A stretch of DNA of 64,000 bases from Panopea generosa. Taxonomy: Eukaryota > Mollusca > Bivalvia > Adapedonta > Hiatellidae. Shown piece by piece: positions 18,856-31,160 of the stretch. The position numbers and the translations under genes were made by a program. How positions within the stretch are numbered: the first letter of the stretch is position 1; every line of letters starts with the position of its first letter. The stretch covers positions 15,286,616 through 15,350,615 of the forward strand of contig CM055909.1 of the NCBI GenBank assembly GCA_029582155.1, given 5' to 3'. The notes beneath the pieces are model-generated. The model saw only the letters and a program-made list of their open reading frames with translations. It was not told the origin of the DNA and searched no databases.

Positions 18856-19234
18856 TGTTCACTTTAGTGTTCTTTTAATAATGAACATTATGACCACTCA
18901 GTTTTGATAATGCTTACTTAGATAAAGTGATCATTATATTCTCACTGTTTCAACCTTCATAAAATAAAGTAATTACAGCCTTATACACATCCTAATGGGT
19001 CAACCGACGCAGTAATATTTTTAGAAAACTGCAATCTCATAACAATATTCAATGAACCAATGAAATTAAACCGATCTTAATAAATGAAGAAATTTGTAAT
19101 CAAACACTTAAATAATCTCTTATAATTGTAAAAAACATTCAGACAAGTGGTACCAGATATTGCTATGAATCAAACCTCCAAAAATAATGACATGATAGTA
19201 TTTCAAGTAACCTTTAAACTTATTCATACTTCGA

Positions 19235-19405
19235 TTGTGAAACAAAGTCTTACAACAAACACAAATCACACGCTCGGTGTCTTCCTTGATTGAATCAATA
19301 CTAAGTATATACAGATAAGAGATGCCACACATAACCATGGCAGAGGATCAAACCTATGGCCCCTCTGTCCTACGTATGATGCTCTACCGCTAGAGTATGC
19401 ACTCC
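19235..19405 (-). mobile_element. tRNA-headed SINE, same family as the one carrying the 81-bp array
   Basis: On the - strand it begins GGAGTGCATACTCTAGCGGT then AGAGCATCATACGTAGGACA (box A region), has GGTTTGATCCTCTGCC (box B), then ATGGTTATGTGTGGCATCTC, TATACTTAGTATTGATTC and AAGGAAGACACC. It has a single body unit, unlike the amplified copy 400 bases to its left. Confidence 0.75.
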
Positions 19406-19424
19406 AAAATATTAATTTAAGGAC

Positions 19425-19600
19425 ACTTAATGGCTAGCAGGGCTTTTGTCTCAGTAAATTGTCTGTCGTCTGTCTGTTAACCTTTTTCTTGTAGACCTGA
19501 TACAACCTTCATTTTTCATTATATCTTAATTAAACTTGCAAAACAGTTATATAACCACAAGATCTCGGACAAGTTCTTGAACCAGTCCGATTTGACCATG
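19425..19600 (+). repeat. Dispersed repeat fragment with TGTCTGTCGTCTGTCTG head
   Basis: TGGCTAGCAGGGCTTTTGTC then TCAGTAAATTGTCTGTCGTC and TGTCTGTTAACC form the head seen in reverse at 15355-15412. It continues ACCTGATACAACCTTCATTT before becoming unrecognisable. Confidence 0.5.
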
Positions 19601-21230
19601 AGAATAGATATTTCTTCACTTCTTTTTTGAAAGTTATGCTTGTTTTTAATTTCCATAACAGTATTGGGTAATTGCTTTCAGTCCAGCATGCCATTATAAA
19701 AGAAAGTTGATGTTGTAAAACTATTAACACATGGCACAATAAAATTAAAAGTTCTTCCTCTTGTTGCATGATGATGCAAATTAGACCACTTTGAAAATTT
19801 TCTAGTTTAAAATTTTCTGACATGAATTGTTAAAAATCTTATGAACTTGATTCGATCTTAATTGTCTATTTTTACTTTAAATGTTAAGTATTCCATTTAA
19901 TATGAGCATTATGGTATATGGTTTATTCTGAACTGATAAAACAACTACAATGAATTAAAACGGAGTTGTTTACATTATTAAGTTAAACTTCTTCGAGCAA
20001 CGACTGAAGCAACATTAATTGACAGGATAATTTTTCTTCCGCGTTTTTCCTCCAATACCTGATATTAAGCATGTGATACAGCAGGAGACCAGCTCAACAA
20101 ATTTTTCACAGTATCTCATTGGCTAGGACGTTGACATATGGCGCCAAATCGATTGCTGCTGAAAGGTAACACAACACAGTCTGTTTTATCGATATGAGGA
20201 TACGTGACTGCGTGACAATATAATGTACTAAACACACTATTAGCTGGCTCTTTAATAAAACGTGTATTCCTGGGATTTAAGATACTTCATTTTTGAATGA
20301 CAACCACGTGTGTACTCCGAAACTGAATCGTATTTAATCGAAGGTAAACATTATTTTTTTAAATGTGAAAGTATAACTCTATTGTAATTGTTTGATCTTT
20401 AAATACATTTTCAAATGTATCGTCCTTGGTGCAATTGTTTGCTTATGGATCAATAGCAGGCTATCGAATAGCTAATAGACTAACACTACACAGTCTACAT
20501 TGTACATCAATATGGCTATGGGGAATATACGCGGTATTTGAGGGCTGGTTTAAGGTTTACGGACTGCAAGAGTATAAAGCACCGACCAGCATATTCACGA
20601 ACCAGACCCATAATCCCATCTACCTTGAGATTCTCCTTAACTCCAATGTTTCTTCATTTCCATTTAGCATTTTACTTGTTATCCTTAACAATTGACATAA
20701 TACTGGGACAGGCATGCAGATATAAATTCAACATACACGTCTCAAATATCGGGTGGCACCTTTTGTATATGTTTTATATTTCATTAATTGTGGTACCAAA
20801 TTAAATCTGGTAAACTGTTGACTATTTTCATTTACCAATTATTCAATATTTATATAAGATTAATTTGGGTGTTGTTTGTTCCATCTACATGTATAACGGT
20901 TTGTCTGCTTTGGTTTTGTGTTTAAAAACAATTGTGGTTTCAGCATTGATTTCGGTATGATTATGGTGCAAGCTGATTAACTAGGTGTGATAATCCAATA
21001 TACAGGAAGTAAAATGACAATTATGCATAGGTGAGAATGTACCTGGGCTGTATACCAACCAAAAAATAACATGTATAGAAATGCTCATTAAGTCAAGTAA
21101 TACAGTCCTGGTCATCATTGAAAAGAAACAAGTTGAAAAATATTAAATTTTATTTATTTATTTTTATAAAATAATTAATTTTTTTTTATGCAAAACAACC
21201 ATAATCAATCATCATCAATAGCATCATCAA
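19601..21230. other. No gene recognised
   Basis: Two overlapping + strand frames at 20426-20804 (about 89 residues) have no recognisable domain and weak coding character. A CCAAT-like and GGCGCC-rich stretch at 20105-20170 could be promoter-like, but no transcript can be inferred. Confidence 0.35.
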
Positions 21231-21235
21231 ACATG

Positions 21236-21445
21236 TGGAGCGTGTAGTCAAGTGGTAGAGCATCAAACCCAGGACTGAAGGGTTGCGGGTTTGATCCTCC
21301 ACCATGACTGTGGTAGCCTTGAGGAAGACTCTTTTTCCAGGTATGCTTAGTACTGGTTCTACCTAGGGAGACCCTGAGCGTGATTTGTTTAAGTTGTAAC
21401 AACTTGTTTCACAATCAAAGTAAAACTAAGTTTTATCATCATTAT
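21236..21445 (+). mobile_element. tRNA-headed SINE, complete-looking copy
   Basis: Box A: GTGTAGTCAAGTGGTAGAGC. Box B: GGGTTTGATCC. The body reads GACTGTGGTAGCCTTGAGGA, AGACTCTTTTTCCAGGTATG, CTTAGTACTGGTTCTACCTA then GAGCGTGATTTGTTTAAGTT and ACAACTTGTTTCACAATCAA. It ends in a TCATCATTATCATCATCATC microsatellite (21428-21460), a common SINE tail form. Confidence 0.82.
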
Positions 21446-22119
21446 CATCATCATCATCATTGTTCAAAGGGACAATTGAGTGCTATCAGATTCCACAGAA
21501 ACTGATACTTGGAGACGTAGGCTGTGGCAAACCCTTTATATCCAATACTATATCATAATGTATTCAGAGGACAAAATGTTGTAGACAAAACCACTTCGCG
21601 ACCTCTATACAAAATACTTTGGAGACAAACCACCGTAATTTGATGGATGCAAGCCAGCCAATCTGTGTCCACTGGTAAGTCACTGGTTCAAGTAAATTTA
21701 GAGGAATCGAGAATTTTGAGCTTGAGATGTTTAGTGAAATCACCCCCTGCTATTATAATGAAGACTGTATAGGTGTAATCCCACTATTGAATTTTGTTCT
21801 TTATTCTATGGTAGAATAAAAAAAAGTTTGCATGCTTGTTGTACATGGAGAGACCCAAATAAAAGAAGTGAAACTTATATTTTATTGAATGTCTACCTCT
21901 GCATTACCAATATTAATACAACTGTTGCTGTATTTGAACTTAGTGCTCTAAATTAAAAAAAATGTACACTTTTTTTTTTCAATAATCCCAATATGAACAC
22001 ATTAAATAGAAAATATTGGATAACTGTAGATCTAGTCAAGAAAGGTAGGTCTATGTTTTGGCAGGGCTCTTGTTTGCCCATTTTTGGGGTAGTTATTCTG
22101 CCACATTCCCAATGGCAAA

Positions 22120-22792
22120 TACCGTATATTCCCTAATTAACGCCCCAGGGGGCGTTACATTTTTCAAGGTGGGGGCGTTTATAAAAGATAAAAAAAAGCA
22201 AATTTAACAACAGTTAAAAATACAATAAAACCAATAAAACCATGGAAAAAAAACCTTAAATCTGGTTTAAATCCCCGAAAAAGTGGTTCAGAATTATTTT
22301 AGAGTGAATGAAATAATCAACATAAGATGAAAAAAAGCTGAAAATCTGTATGAAATTACTAGTATGCGTACTGGAATATCCGAATTTATGGTCATTGTAC
22401 TCTTCACTTTAAATCACTTGGACGCTTGCTTTTATCAACGTGGAACAATGAGCGTACACAGACTTAACGCATTTTCCGACATTTTGGAATGTTTTAATCA
22501 GCAGACGGCATTTTTACTAGTATTAAACAGCAAATATGGGGAAGTATTTATTCAACCAAAAGTGGTTAAGTGGTCACCCTAGATATAAACAATGGGTTAA
22601 AGAGTCCAAAGGTAATAAACACTTCGCTAATTGTTGACTGCGTAACAAAATAATCGATAAGGAAAAGATGGGCGAATACGCACTCAAATCGCATATACGT
22701 TTTGTTTTTTAATTTTTCAGAAAAATAGGTGGGGGGGGGGGGGGGGGGGGGCGTTTATTAGAGTGGGGGCGTTTATAAGGGAATATACGGTA
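22120..22792. mobile_element. Inverted-repeat DNA element with ACCGTATATTCCCT termini
   Basis: The left end TACCGTATATTCCCTAATTA then ACGCCCC matches the reverse complement of the right end GGGGGCGTTTATAAGGGAAT then ATACGGTA. GGGGGCGTTTAT occurs internally at both ends as a subterminal repeat. A long G run (about 22732-22751) lies near the right end. TA flanks the termini, which would suit a TA-targeting element, but no longer target duplication is visible. A + strand frame at 22364-22582 (72 residues) lies inside and is not recognisable as a transposase. Confidence 0.75.
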
Positions 22793-22799
22793 GTATCTT

Positions 22800-23400
22800 T
22801 TTTTTCCAATCCAAAGTAAAAAAAATCTCAATTTCGAAATGCAATGAAATTTTTGGAGAATTTTTAATATTATGATTTTTTATGTAGTTTTCTACAAGGA
22901 CATCACACTTTCTATATCTTAAATATACATTACACATATATATTGTTATGTATATTGAATATTTGCTATGTATCTTCCCAATTTCTTAAAACGTAACACT
23001 AATTTTCACAAAATCAGTGGCTCCTACCCCATTCCCAAAAGTGCGAGCAAGAGCCCAGTTTGGGTACAGGTAAATGCTATGGAGCACGGACGTAACACAA
23101 TTTTGCCTACGATCATTTTATTGGCATTTAATTTTGTTGTCAAAGCTCCCCACGAAAATCAACAATAATAATCACAAAGTAGTACGAGAGACATGTTTTT
23201 AGTTTGATCAAATCTATATTTCAGGGCACTACGGTGATAACCAGACTGCTTTTTTGAGAGTCATTGTTTCTAGCTGCCAACAACACCTGTACGACCATGA
23301 TTGTCATGGTATCAGAGACAGAATGGATATCTTGTCTGGATAAAAGGTCAGTGCTTTATTTACCACTGCTTAGAAGGACTTACTGTGCTATTACGTTGTT
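22800..23400. other. No gene recognised
   Basis: AT-rich, with short frames only. Confidence 0.4.
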
Positions 23401-23404
23401 TTTT

Positions 23405-23640
23405 TGTTTATTTGAATGGGGTTTAACGCCATTTCAACACATTTCACATTTAGTATATATGGCGTATCGAGTTTTATTGGTGGAGGAAGACCTAAGAATA
23501 TTTGAGTAGTCACTGTCTCTTTCTGCAAGTTACTGGAAAACTTTCTCACATAAAAATTTTCTGGAGCAAGCAGGACTCAAACCTACAACCTTGGTGGTGA
23601 GAGGTTAGTGATCTTGAGACGACATCTAAGCTCACTCGTC
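23405..23640 (-). mobile_element. SINE, GTTTAACCCCAT-tail family, reverse orientation
   Basis: The + strand reads TGAATGGGGTTTAACGCCAT, TTTATTGGTGGAGGAAGACC, TGCAAGTTACTGGAAAACTT and GCAAGCAGGACTCAAACCTA then CAACCTTGGTGGTGAGAGGT. It abuts an opposite-orientation SINE of another family at 23643. Confidence 0.8.
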
Positions 23641-23642
23641 CA

Positions 23643-23850
23643 AAGAGGACCCCTGGTCCAGTGGTAGAGCATTGTGTCCAAGATCGGAGGGTCATTGGCC
23701 CAATCCTTGCCAAGGCTATATGTGGATGTCCTTGAGCAAGACACTTTATTTGCATGTTTAGAACTAGTTCTACCAAGGAAGACTTCGAGATTTATTTGTC
23801 TAACTTGTAAGAACTTGTTTCTCAATTGAGGTAAAATAAATAGGTTTAAA
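23643..23850 (+). mobile_element. tRNA-headed SINE, same family as 21236-21445
   Basis: Box A: CCCTGGTCCAGTGGTAGAGC. Box B region: GGGTCATTGGCCCAATCC. The body contains TATATGTGGATGTCCTTGAG, CAAGACACTTTATTTGCATG, TTTAGAACTAGTTCTACCAA and GGAAGACTTCGAG, then AACTTGTTTCTCAATTGAG. This copy shows most clearly the segment that became the 81-bp minisatellite at 17786-18835. Confidence 0.82.
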
Positions 23851-23884
23851 ACAACCATATTTATTATGATCGTAAATGTTGCCA

Positions 23885-24420
23885 TCTCATTTAAGTGTTT
23901 GTGTACGGTTTAGTGGAAGCTGTTCATAAGTTACATGGATGGATCTTGGCATAAGTATACTCTGTGACATCTGTTACAAAGGGGGTAGAAACTTTAAACT
24001 CCTCATATTAAAATAGAAGGGTGAAAAGATCACATTTACCTTTAAACTCTGTGTTTAAGTTCTAGTTTACACGTAGAGTGAACCTGGAATCTTCCTTCCT
24101 GTTGGCATCGAATAACCTATAATGTTTTGGTATGCTGTAAAACTCAATTCATTCATTCATTCATTCAAAATTTTGAATAATTCTGATCTGTTCCCTTTAA
24201 ACTATGTGTTTAAGTTTTGGTGCAAGCTGGAGTGTGCCTTACTTGCAGTTATATGGATAAAACTTGGCATAAGTGTGCATGTAATGTATTCGGATCCTAG
24301 TCACATGGCATGGGTGAAAAGATCATATTTTACTATTAAACTCTGCATTACAGTTGTGATGTACTGTGTATGCTTACATTATGTGTATGTAACTTTTTGC
24401 ATTGGGTAATTATAAATAAT
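23885..24420. repeat. Dispersed repeat with an internal partial duplication and ATTC microsatellite
   Basis: Two related parts (about 23960-24100 and 24190-24330) share TTTAAACTCTGTGTTTAAGT, TGGCATAAGT and GGGTGAAAAGATCA. Between them, TTGGTATGCTGTAAAACTCA is followed by ATTCATTCATTCATTCATTC (24150-24170), the kind of tail seen on LINE or SINE 3' ends. Confidence 0.5.
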
Positions 24421-24500
24421 TTGCTAGATTATCATCCAAATTTTTCTTAAAAACGGGAAGGGGGTGGGGGGAGGATTTTATTTTTAAATTTTTTGATGTT
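24420..24500. mobile_element. Isolated left end of the GCTAGATTATCATCC inverted-repeat family
   Basis: TTTGCTAGATTATCATCCAA followed by a G-rich stretch and AGGATTTTATTTTT matches the left end at 60466-60525. No matching right end is seen nearby, so this is a truncated copy. Confidence 0.55.
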
Positions 24501-24805
24501 TTATAAAAAATTGAAAAAAAATGGTTAAAATACATCTCATTATCATTAATAAATGAAATCTGAATGGCTTAATATGTCAAATGCACCAAAACATGACAAA
24601 ATCGACATGTAAATTGGAGGAAATCCCCATTCTAAATATAGACAACACTTAAATACTATTAGACAACCATCACATCATCATTCAGACTCTTTCTAAAATG
24701 AAACCATTTTTACTACATGTAAACCTATAATTATAACTGATCAAATTGGAATCTTGTTTAATACATCACAAAATATGTTGCAATTTTAAGCAGGAAATCT
24801 ATTTT

Positions 24806-25410
24806 AGTCTAACTTAGGAGCAAAGCCTACGTTCTAACTTAGGAGCATAGCCTGAGTTCTAACTTAGGAGCATAGCCTGAGTTCTAACTTAGGAGCATAG
24901 CCTACGTTCTAACTTAGGAGCATAGCCTAAGTTCTAACTTAGGAGCATAGCCTACGTTCTAACTTAGGAGCATAGCCTGAGTTCTAACTTAGGAGCATAG
25001 CCTGAGTTCTAACTTAGGAGCATAGCCTATGTTCTAACTTAGGAGCATAGCCTACATTCTAACTTAGGAGCATAGCCTAAGTTCTAACTTAGGAGCATAG
25101 CCTACGTTCTAACTTAGGAGCATAGCCTACGTTTTAACTTAGGAGCATAGCCTATGTTCTAACTTAGGAGCATAGCCTACGTTGTAACTTAGGAGCATAG
25201 CCTACGTTCTAACTTAGGAGCATAGCCTGAGTTCTAACTTAGGAGCATAGCCTACGTTGTTACTTAGGAGCATAGCCTACGTTGTAACTTAGGAGCATAG
25301 CATACGTTGTAACTTAGGAGCATAGCCTGAGTTCTAACTTAGGAGCATAGCCTACATTGTAACTTAGGAGCATAGCCTGAGTTCTAACTTAGGAGCATAA
25401 CCTAAGTAAG
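24806..25410. repeat. 25-bp minisatellite, about 24 copies
   Basis: The unit is AACTTAGGAGCATAGCCTAC then GTTCT. Two main variants alternate irregularly: CCTACGTTCT and CCTGAGTTCT, with rarer CCTAAG, CCTATG and CCTACATT forms. The first unit carries GCAAAGCC. Not a multiple of three; no coding sense. Confidence 0.93.
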
Positions 25411-25907
25411 AAATTCCCTTTTGGCAATGCAGATTCAATGAGCATATACAGGCATGACATATTAGGATTTAGAGTTACTTGACCAAACAAAAAAAGGTTG
25501 GTAGGTAGGCAATTTTTTTCTTTTCCAATTTTTTTGTTCTAATTTTTGTTTCATGGAGAAAATGTCATAATAATGATTTATTATAAGCACTTTTTTCCTG
25601 TTCTATGAAATATAATTATGATATAATAATAATAATAATTATAAAATCTTTACTTATAGAAGTTTTGATACATTATAAATGACATTATACTATTGAATTC
25701 AAGGTACACATCATATTTTCAACATGGCCTTCTGCAACAACATTTTAAACGTTACGATATAATATTAACAAATTAAAATGTGTACGTGTACAACTTTACT
25801 TGTGACAAACATTTATATATGTGTACATTTATACTATTTTATTCAAACAATAACAAAAATCATTTATTAGGTGATTGTAGAAGGTAATTTCTATATTGAA
25901 ATTTAAT
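25411..25907. other. AT-rich sequence, nothing recognised
   Basis: Contains an (ATA/AAT)n stretch at 25620-25645. No frame or repeat of note. Confidence 0.4.
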
Positions 25908-27452
25908 AAAGCCTCATTAAACTTCCGAAATGCACACTTTTTCGAAGATAACAAAAATGGTTGTAATTAAATGTGTTTATAGTATTGCTAAAACCATTCC
26001 TGTAGACCCCTTCGTGATTGTTTTTGAAAAAAGCGAGAAAATAAATAACTTTGATCGAAATGTGTATGTCTTAGACGAGTGGTCCTAACCAAGCTTTTAA
26101 CTTTTGTTTACATTATTGTTATTCCATACTTTCCGACTGTACCTCCGCCAGTGTTCGGAAGTTCACAAATGAATACTGCAATGATAGTGTGCGGACAAGA
26201 TCGTTAGATAAGGGGTTCATGAAAGGGATTATATTGGCAAGTAACACAAATACACTGTTAGTCCAGACTTTTCCTGTATGCAGTGTGCACAAGATAATGC
26301 TTATGTATTGATGTATAACCTTTATTTACTTGAAAGTTATCAATTAACAGTAATTGAATATTGGCCAAAACTTTAATACGTCCCACAATAAAGTATTGCA
26401 CAATGTTTACATTGAACTCCGTAAACTTCCCGAACAAATCCTCGAAACGAGATCTGGAACGACTCTTCACGATGTTATCCGATGATTGATCGGAAACCCG
26501 AAAGCGGTTTGTTGAAAATGGCAAATGTAAATAAAAACAAAAATGTGGCTTCAGAAACCCGATGTTTGTAATAAAGAGGTTATATAATTAGACACTTTAG
26601 ACGCGTATTTCTCTAAGTTATAAGTGTATCTTTATGCTGGGTGTCTGTATTTAGGACAGGGAATTGACGGTAATATGCCAATATAATCCCTTTTACAAGG
26701 TAAGAAAAGTTATGGCTTCACTAATATTATGTATTGTTTTTGGCTTTCTTTTTTTTTTTTAAAATATTTTGATGTCTGCAATAAAACTGTATCAAACGTA
26801 GTATGCATTATATAATTTATACGCACTGAAAAACAATGAGTACGGAATACTAGTTTGATCTAGTAACACTTGCTCACAATCCTCCCTTGCAGATGCATGT
26901 GATACTGTGGCACACGCTATTACGTATCACAGTCAATATTGAGAGGCTATCAAGAGTGGTTTGTTTAGTACAGTTATTAAAAAAGTAATTATAATATATT
27001 TAATAAGAACTATTCATCGCTTACGTGTTATAAATCAGCTTGTGGCTTCCAGTTCATTAACACACTCAGGGGAATAAAGAGGGGATGTTCTTGTAAATTA
27101 TCTTACTGCAAGTGGTTATCTATTTTTTTAACCACATCCCCTACAGTTCCCCTACAGTTCCCCATACTATGTTTCCCTCTGAAGTGAATTGATCATTATA
27201 TTACTGACCAATGCATTTCTGAGCAAGTTTCTTAACTAAACGTTTTATTTCGAAGGTGTTTATCGGAAAGAGACGAACATTAATCTGTAAACATCACCCA
27301 TTCTTAATTATGCACTAATATTGTGCTTTATATTTATTTTTTCATTTGCAAAGTCTGTCAGTGATCAACTAAACATGTATTTTATCATTTGGAAGAGTAT
27401 AACTGACTTAAATTAAACTGTAAATGCTGTTTCGGAAGTTTAATGAGCCTTT
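25908..27452. mobile_element. Inverted-repeat element with GCTCATTAAACTTCCGAAA termini
   Basis: The left end is AAAGCCTCATTAAACTTCCG then AAA (25908-25930). The right end, TTTCGGAAGTTTAATGAGCC then TTT (27430-27452), is its reverse complement with one change. A third TTCGGAAGTT occurs at 26154-26163. Target duplication is unclear. No recognisable transposase frame. It abuts the LINE relic at 27457 and may have inserted into it. Confidence 0.65.
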
Positions 27453-27454
27453 AA

Positions 27455-27769
27455 ATAAGTGAATATTTGAAATATGTCTCATAGATACCGTTATAGCATT
27501 CCGTATTAGTGTGCTGTTATGACTAAAGCTATTTCTAAAATAATTGGATCAAGCCTTTTGAGAAACAAGATCTTTTCTATCAATAGATCGTAAATTATAT
27601 GATGTATTACTTGAAAATGTCAAAACGTTTGATATATAGGTTGGTGCTATATTATTAATAGCTTTAAATACTATAACAGCAGTGTGGTAATAACGTCTTT
27701 TGGAAAACGGAAGCCATTGCAATTCACTGAACATTTTTGAGAATTTGTTTTCAATGGCTTTTAATATTT
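27455..27769 (-). pseudogene. LINE reverse-transcriptase C-terminal relic (left part, interrupted by a TIR element)
   Basis: On the - strand the frame at 27734-27549 reads MFSELQWLPFSKRRYYHTAV then IVFKAINNIAPTYISNVLTF and YNLRS. This is the end of the RT polyprotein of many non-LTR elements (typical form: W-L-P-hydrophilic-R-x-x-Y-H, then V-x-K-A-L-N-x-x-A-P-x-Y). After a TGA at 27549 the same frame continues NYFRNSFSHNS, matching the conserved 'NSFSYxGAxLWN' region but degenerate. Upstream of the Met the frame continues IENKFSK and is then cut by the element that begins at 27770. The missing upstream part resumes at 31126. Confidence 0.8.
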
Positions 27770-30700
27770 GGGTAGTTCTCAGTTATTCAGCAAATTTCCA
27801 GACACAATGATGGATTTATTAAATTATAACTTAGAGTAAATATTTTGGTGTTAAAATGTAGTTTAAACATTCCTCTGTATGATTTTAATAATAAAAAGAT
27901 AGTTTGTGACAAGAAAATCATGTAAATCAAAATTTATGTATGGTAACCTCAAGGTTTTGGACGTTACATTTTATTTATTGACAATAGTTTATGCATTTAA
28001 TGGGTGATTTCAATACAATAACTTATGATTATTAGATAAGACTGGAGAATACCTATGAAATAATAATTATAGAAAAAATCAAATATAACCAGAACAAAAG
28101 TAATTATATATATTTTGTAGTTGTGGATGTTACTAAAAATTTATATGATAAAAGTTCAGCGTGTGTTATCTATATCCGAACAAACTGAATTAGTACTCAA
28201 AACTTTCAATTAGAGAACATATCCTTGTGATTTTTCATATTAACTTCAAACTGACATACATATATCAGAATAGTTTGTCACAATTCATATGGACGTTACT
28301 CTTTGACAATTGACAATATGCAAATATTTAACGTCCACAACTTAAAAATAACGTCCACAACATACACAAATTACAAGATTACTTCTGTATTGTTTTATAA
28401 TTGTTGTTATATTGTTGTTAATAGTGTACATCTCATCACACTTGGCCATGTGTTATAACACATATACATATATACATATTTAAACTTGTACTTTAGTGGT
28501 TTGAACTCGTTTCACTGCTAACTACTGAACAACTACTAGTAATATTAAAGGGTAATATTAGTAATATTGAAATAAATAAATTATGTTGTTTTACTTTTAG
28601 TATTTATCTACATGTGCTAATTGTATTATAAGAAGGATTTCCCAACATCTGTGTACTAGGCTGCTAGTAGTATATACTATAAATAAAGTTTATGAGCCCC
28701 ACCAACCAACTAGTATAGAAAATCACTTAAAGCGTCTATCTGCTCACTGTATTATTACAGTGCTTTCCAAAACTTTGTGAACTAGACTAGCAGCACTTAG
28801 TATATCTCCAGTATATAAATGAGACCCCCAACCAGAAAAGGTATTGACAAAGTATACAAGTCTCTTCTGACAAATGGCAATTAAAATTTATTGGAAGAAT
28901 AATCAACTATATCCATATATGTCAGTGAATAATATTTCAAAGTTTTTTCTTCTTTTGATCCCTAAAGAATCTTTTGTTGCTATTAAAATGGCATCTTCAC
29001 AACTTCCTGAGACATCTCAAAGGTCTGAAAATACACAAATGAAAGTTTTTATATTATTATTAAGTATTTTATACAGTCAAAAAGTTTATTTGTACACATA
29101 TAACAAAGTTATAGCGCTATAAAAGTAAATAATTAGTATATTAATCCTACTGGGAGAGAGTAAGAAGGCAATTTACTTTTATTTTATCTAAACTGATATT
29201 AAATTGTATTAGCACTGTTCTTACCTTTGAATACATAGAAGAATCTCTTAAGTCCACTCGTAGCCAAATCTGGAGAGGAGATAACACTCACAATATCCTC
29301 AAAGATCACTGTGCCTGGTCTCCTAGAGCTGCCAAAGATCTCCACACTCGAGGAAATGGTTTTAATTAACAAACCCATGGCCATTGATCAACCTGGACAT
29401 AAAAAAATGTTTCTTGATAAATTTGTAGTTATTTTTTGTCTGTATTTATTTAAATTAAATGATAAAGCAACATAATTATGGGCATGAGATTTTCTTAAAG
29501 TAATTAAGAGAACAAAATTAGTATCATTTGTAGTTATTGTTTTTAATATATATATATTTTATATCATTAATACTGGTACTAAGCATTATTATTTATAATT
29601 AAATTTTTAAAAATTAAACTGTTAGCATGAGAATAACATTCTAAAGGATATTTTGTAAACTTAGATCAATTAATTAGTAATTTATGTTTCAGACTTTAAC
29701 ACATAATTGTTTGTTCCAAAATTCTTGTGTCAAATGTAACATCCATAACAAAGAAAACATCCATGAATTGATAATATTTCTTATTTATCGGGAGTACTGG
29801 CAAACTCATACTTAGGTCAACTCAATTTCTACCAAAAAAGGATAATTAATTGTTAATCTTCTTGTCTCTCATATTATTTCAATTAGAGATAATATAAAAT
29901 CAGTTTTGGATGTTACACATTCAAGTAGAAACAAATGTCAATGTCACATCCACAACATTACCTAACGTCCGCAAACGTAACGTCCAAAACACGACGAAGG
30001 AGATATTTGGTGACAGAATAGACAAACTAGAATTGTTGTGTTCATTTACAGAGAAAATGGTATGATATCAAATACTGGGGTATACATCATGGTTATTAAT
30101 TACATTAAAGCGTAGGACATTTGGTATAGACAAGTTGACCATGTTAAATAGTAACATCCAAAACACGATAAAATGTCAAGGTATAACGTCCATATACTCA
30201 TTTGATTTACAGACATAACACGGACCGCTAGCTGCGTCAATACGGCAATTTCCGTCTTTTCTTTCGATTAACATCCATTTTTTATTGTTTGCAATCATCA
30301 CAATAGTACATTGATTCACTTTAGATGTTTTATCAATAGAGTGATGAAATGTTCTGGACGTTACTCTGACTTTTTGATTGACCGACAACACTTACCTCTA
30401 TATTCTCCCTGCTGGTGGTAGAGTTGTGTACACACAAACTGATGACGCGTTTTTGGACACGTTTATTTATCCATTGAGGGGTGTTAGATGTGATACGATC
30501 ATAAAATTGATAATTTACGACAATTCGTTTTGGACGTTACAAATTGACCGACATTTATACATTGAGGAAAGTTCGGTGATATTTTTTTATTGTAAAATCC
30601 TGTATATCACTCTACTTTACAAGGTAACTTTAAACAAACAACCTAACACCCCCACATGCAAATGATGTTGTCCATGCTTGTATTGTCTAAAAATAGATGC

Positions 30701-31125
30701 CAGAGTTTCATACAAAAATTGACCGACACCGTAACGTCTATACGCAGAATTTAATTTCTATTAAAATCAACTTTTTATCGGCATTTTAGTCTTTTAGAGA
30801 TGCTTATATTTTAATTTTATTTATGGTTTTACAGTTACCATAAATAATGACTTTATAATCCAGTGGAAAGTAACAATACAACTTTATTGTATATACTGAT
30901 GGTAAAATGTCCCAAAATGGACCCTGTCAAAACTGGCATTTTTCAATTTAAAAATGTTGTAATTTTTTTCTTTCTGACCATATCTCCATAAAACTATCTT
31001 TACTATTCATTCAGATCATATCTAAAAGTATTAACACAACAAACATGTCAAATAAGCTTTATTTTTATTACAAATTATAATCAAAGTTCCATGGTACTGA
31101 ATTGCTGAATAACTGAGAACTACCC
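27770..31125. mobile_element. 3.36-kb TIR element inserted in a LINE relic, rich in GTAACGTCC motifs
   Basis: Perfect 24-bp terminal inverted repeats (27770-27793 and 31102-31125) begin GGGTAGTTCTCAGTTATTCA. The flanks ATTT at 27766-27769 and 31126-31129 look like a 4-bp target duplication, and the interrupted LINE frame reads on across it. Internally, GGACGTTAC / GTAACGTCC or one-base variants (ATCC for GTCC) recur at least a dozen times, in both orientations: about 27959, 28124, 28291, 28329, 28350, 29736, 29908, 29963, 29976, 30152, 30184, 30355, 30533 and 30731. GACCGACA phrases also recur at 30380, 30548 and 30720. The longest frames (about 95 and 71 residues at 30378-30665 + and 30176-30391 -) are unrecognised. 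It is probably non-autonomous; the superfamily is not clear to me. Confidence 0.85.
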
Positions 31126-31160
31126 ATTTAGTATTATTCTCGCTGCCCTTTTTGGAGATT
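31126..31160 (-). pseudogene. LINE relic, right part beyond the inserted TIR element
   Basis: On the - strand CTCCAAAAAGGGCAGCGAGA then ATAATACTAAAT gives, with one base missing in the A/G run, the residues LQK and RAARIILN. These form the conserved 'LQxRAARI' segment that lies about 15-20 residues before the ELxWLP block at 27734. The two parts together show where the TIR element at 27770-31125 inserted. Confidence 0.65.

Noticed and set aside
20426-20804. Two overlapping + strand frames of about 89 residues
   Set aside because: No domain, no splice signals, and two frames of similar length overlapping, as expected by chance.
22364-22582. Transposase fragment inside the 22120-22792 element
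   Set aside because: The 72-residue frame shows no DDE or other transposase motif that I can recognise.
24806-25410. CRISPR-like regular array
   Set aside because: It is a plain head-to-tail 25-bp minisatellite without unique spacers, in eukaryotic DNA.
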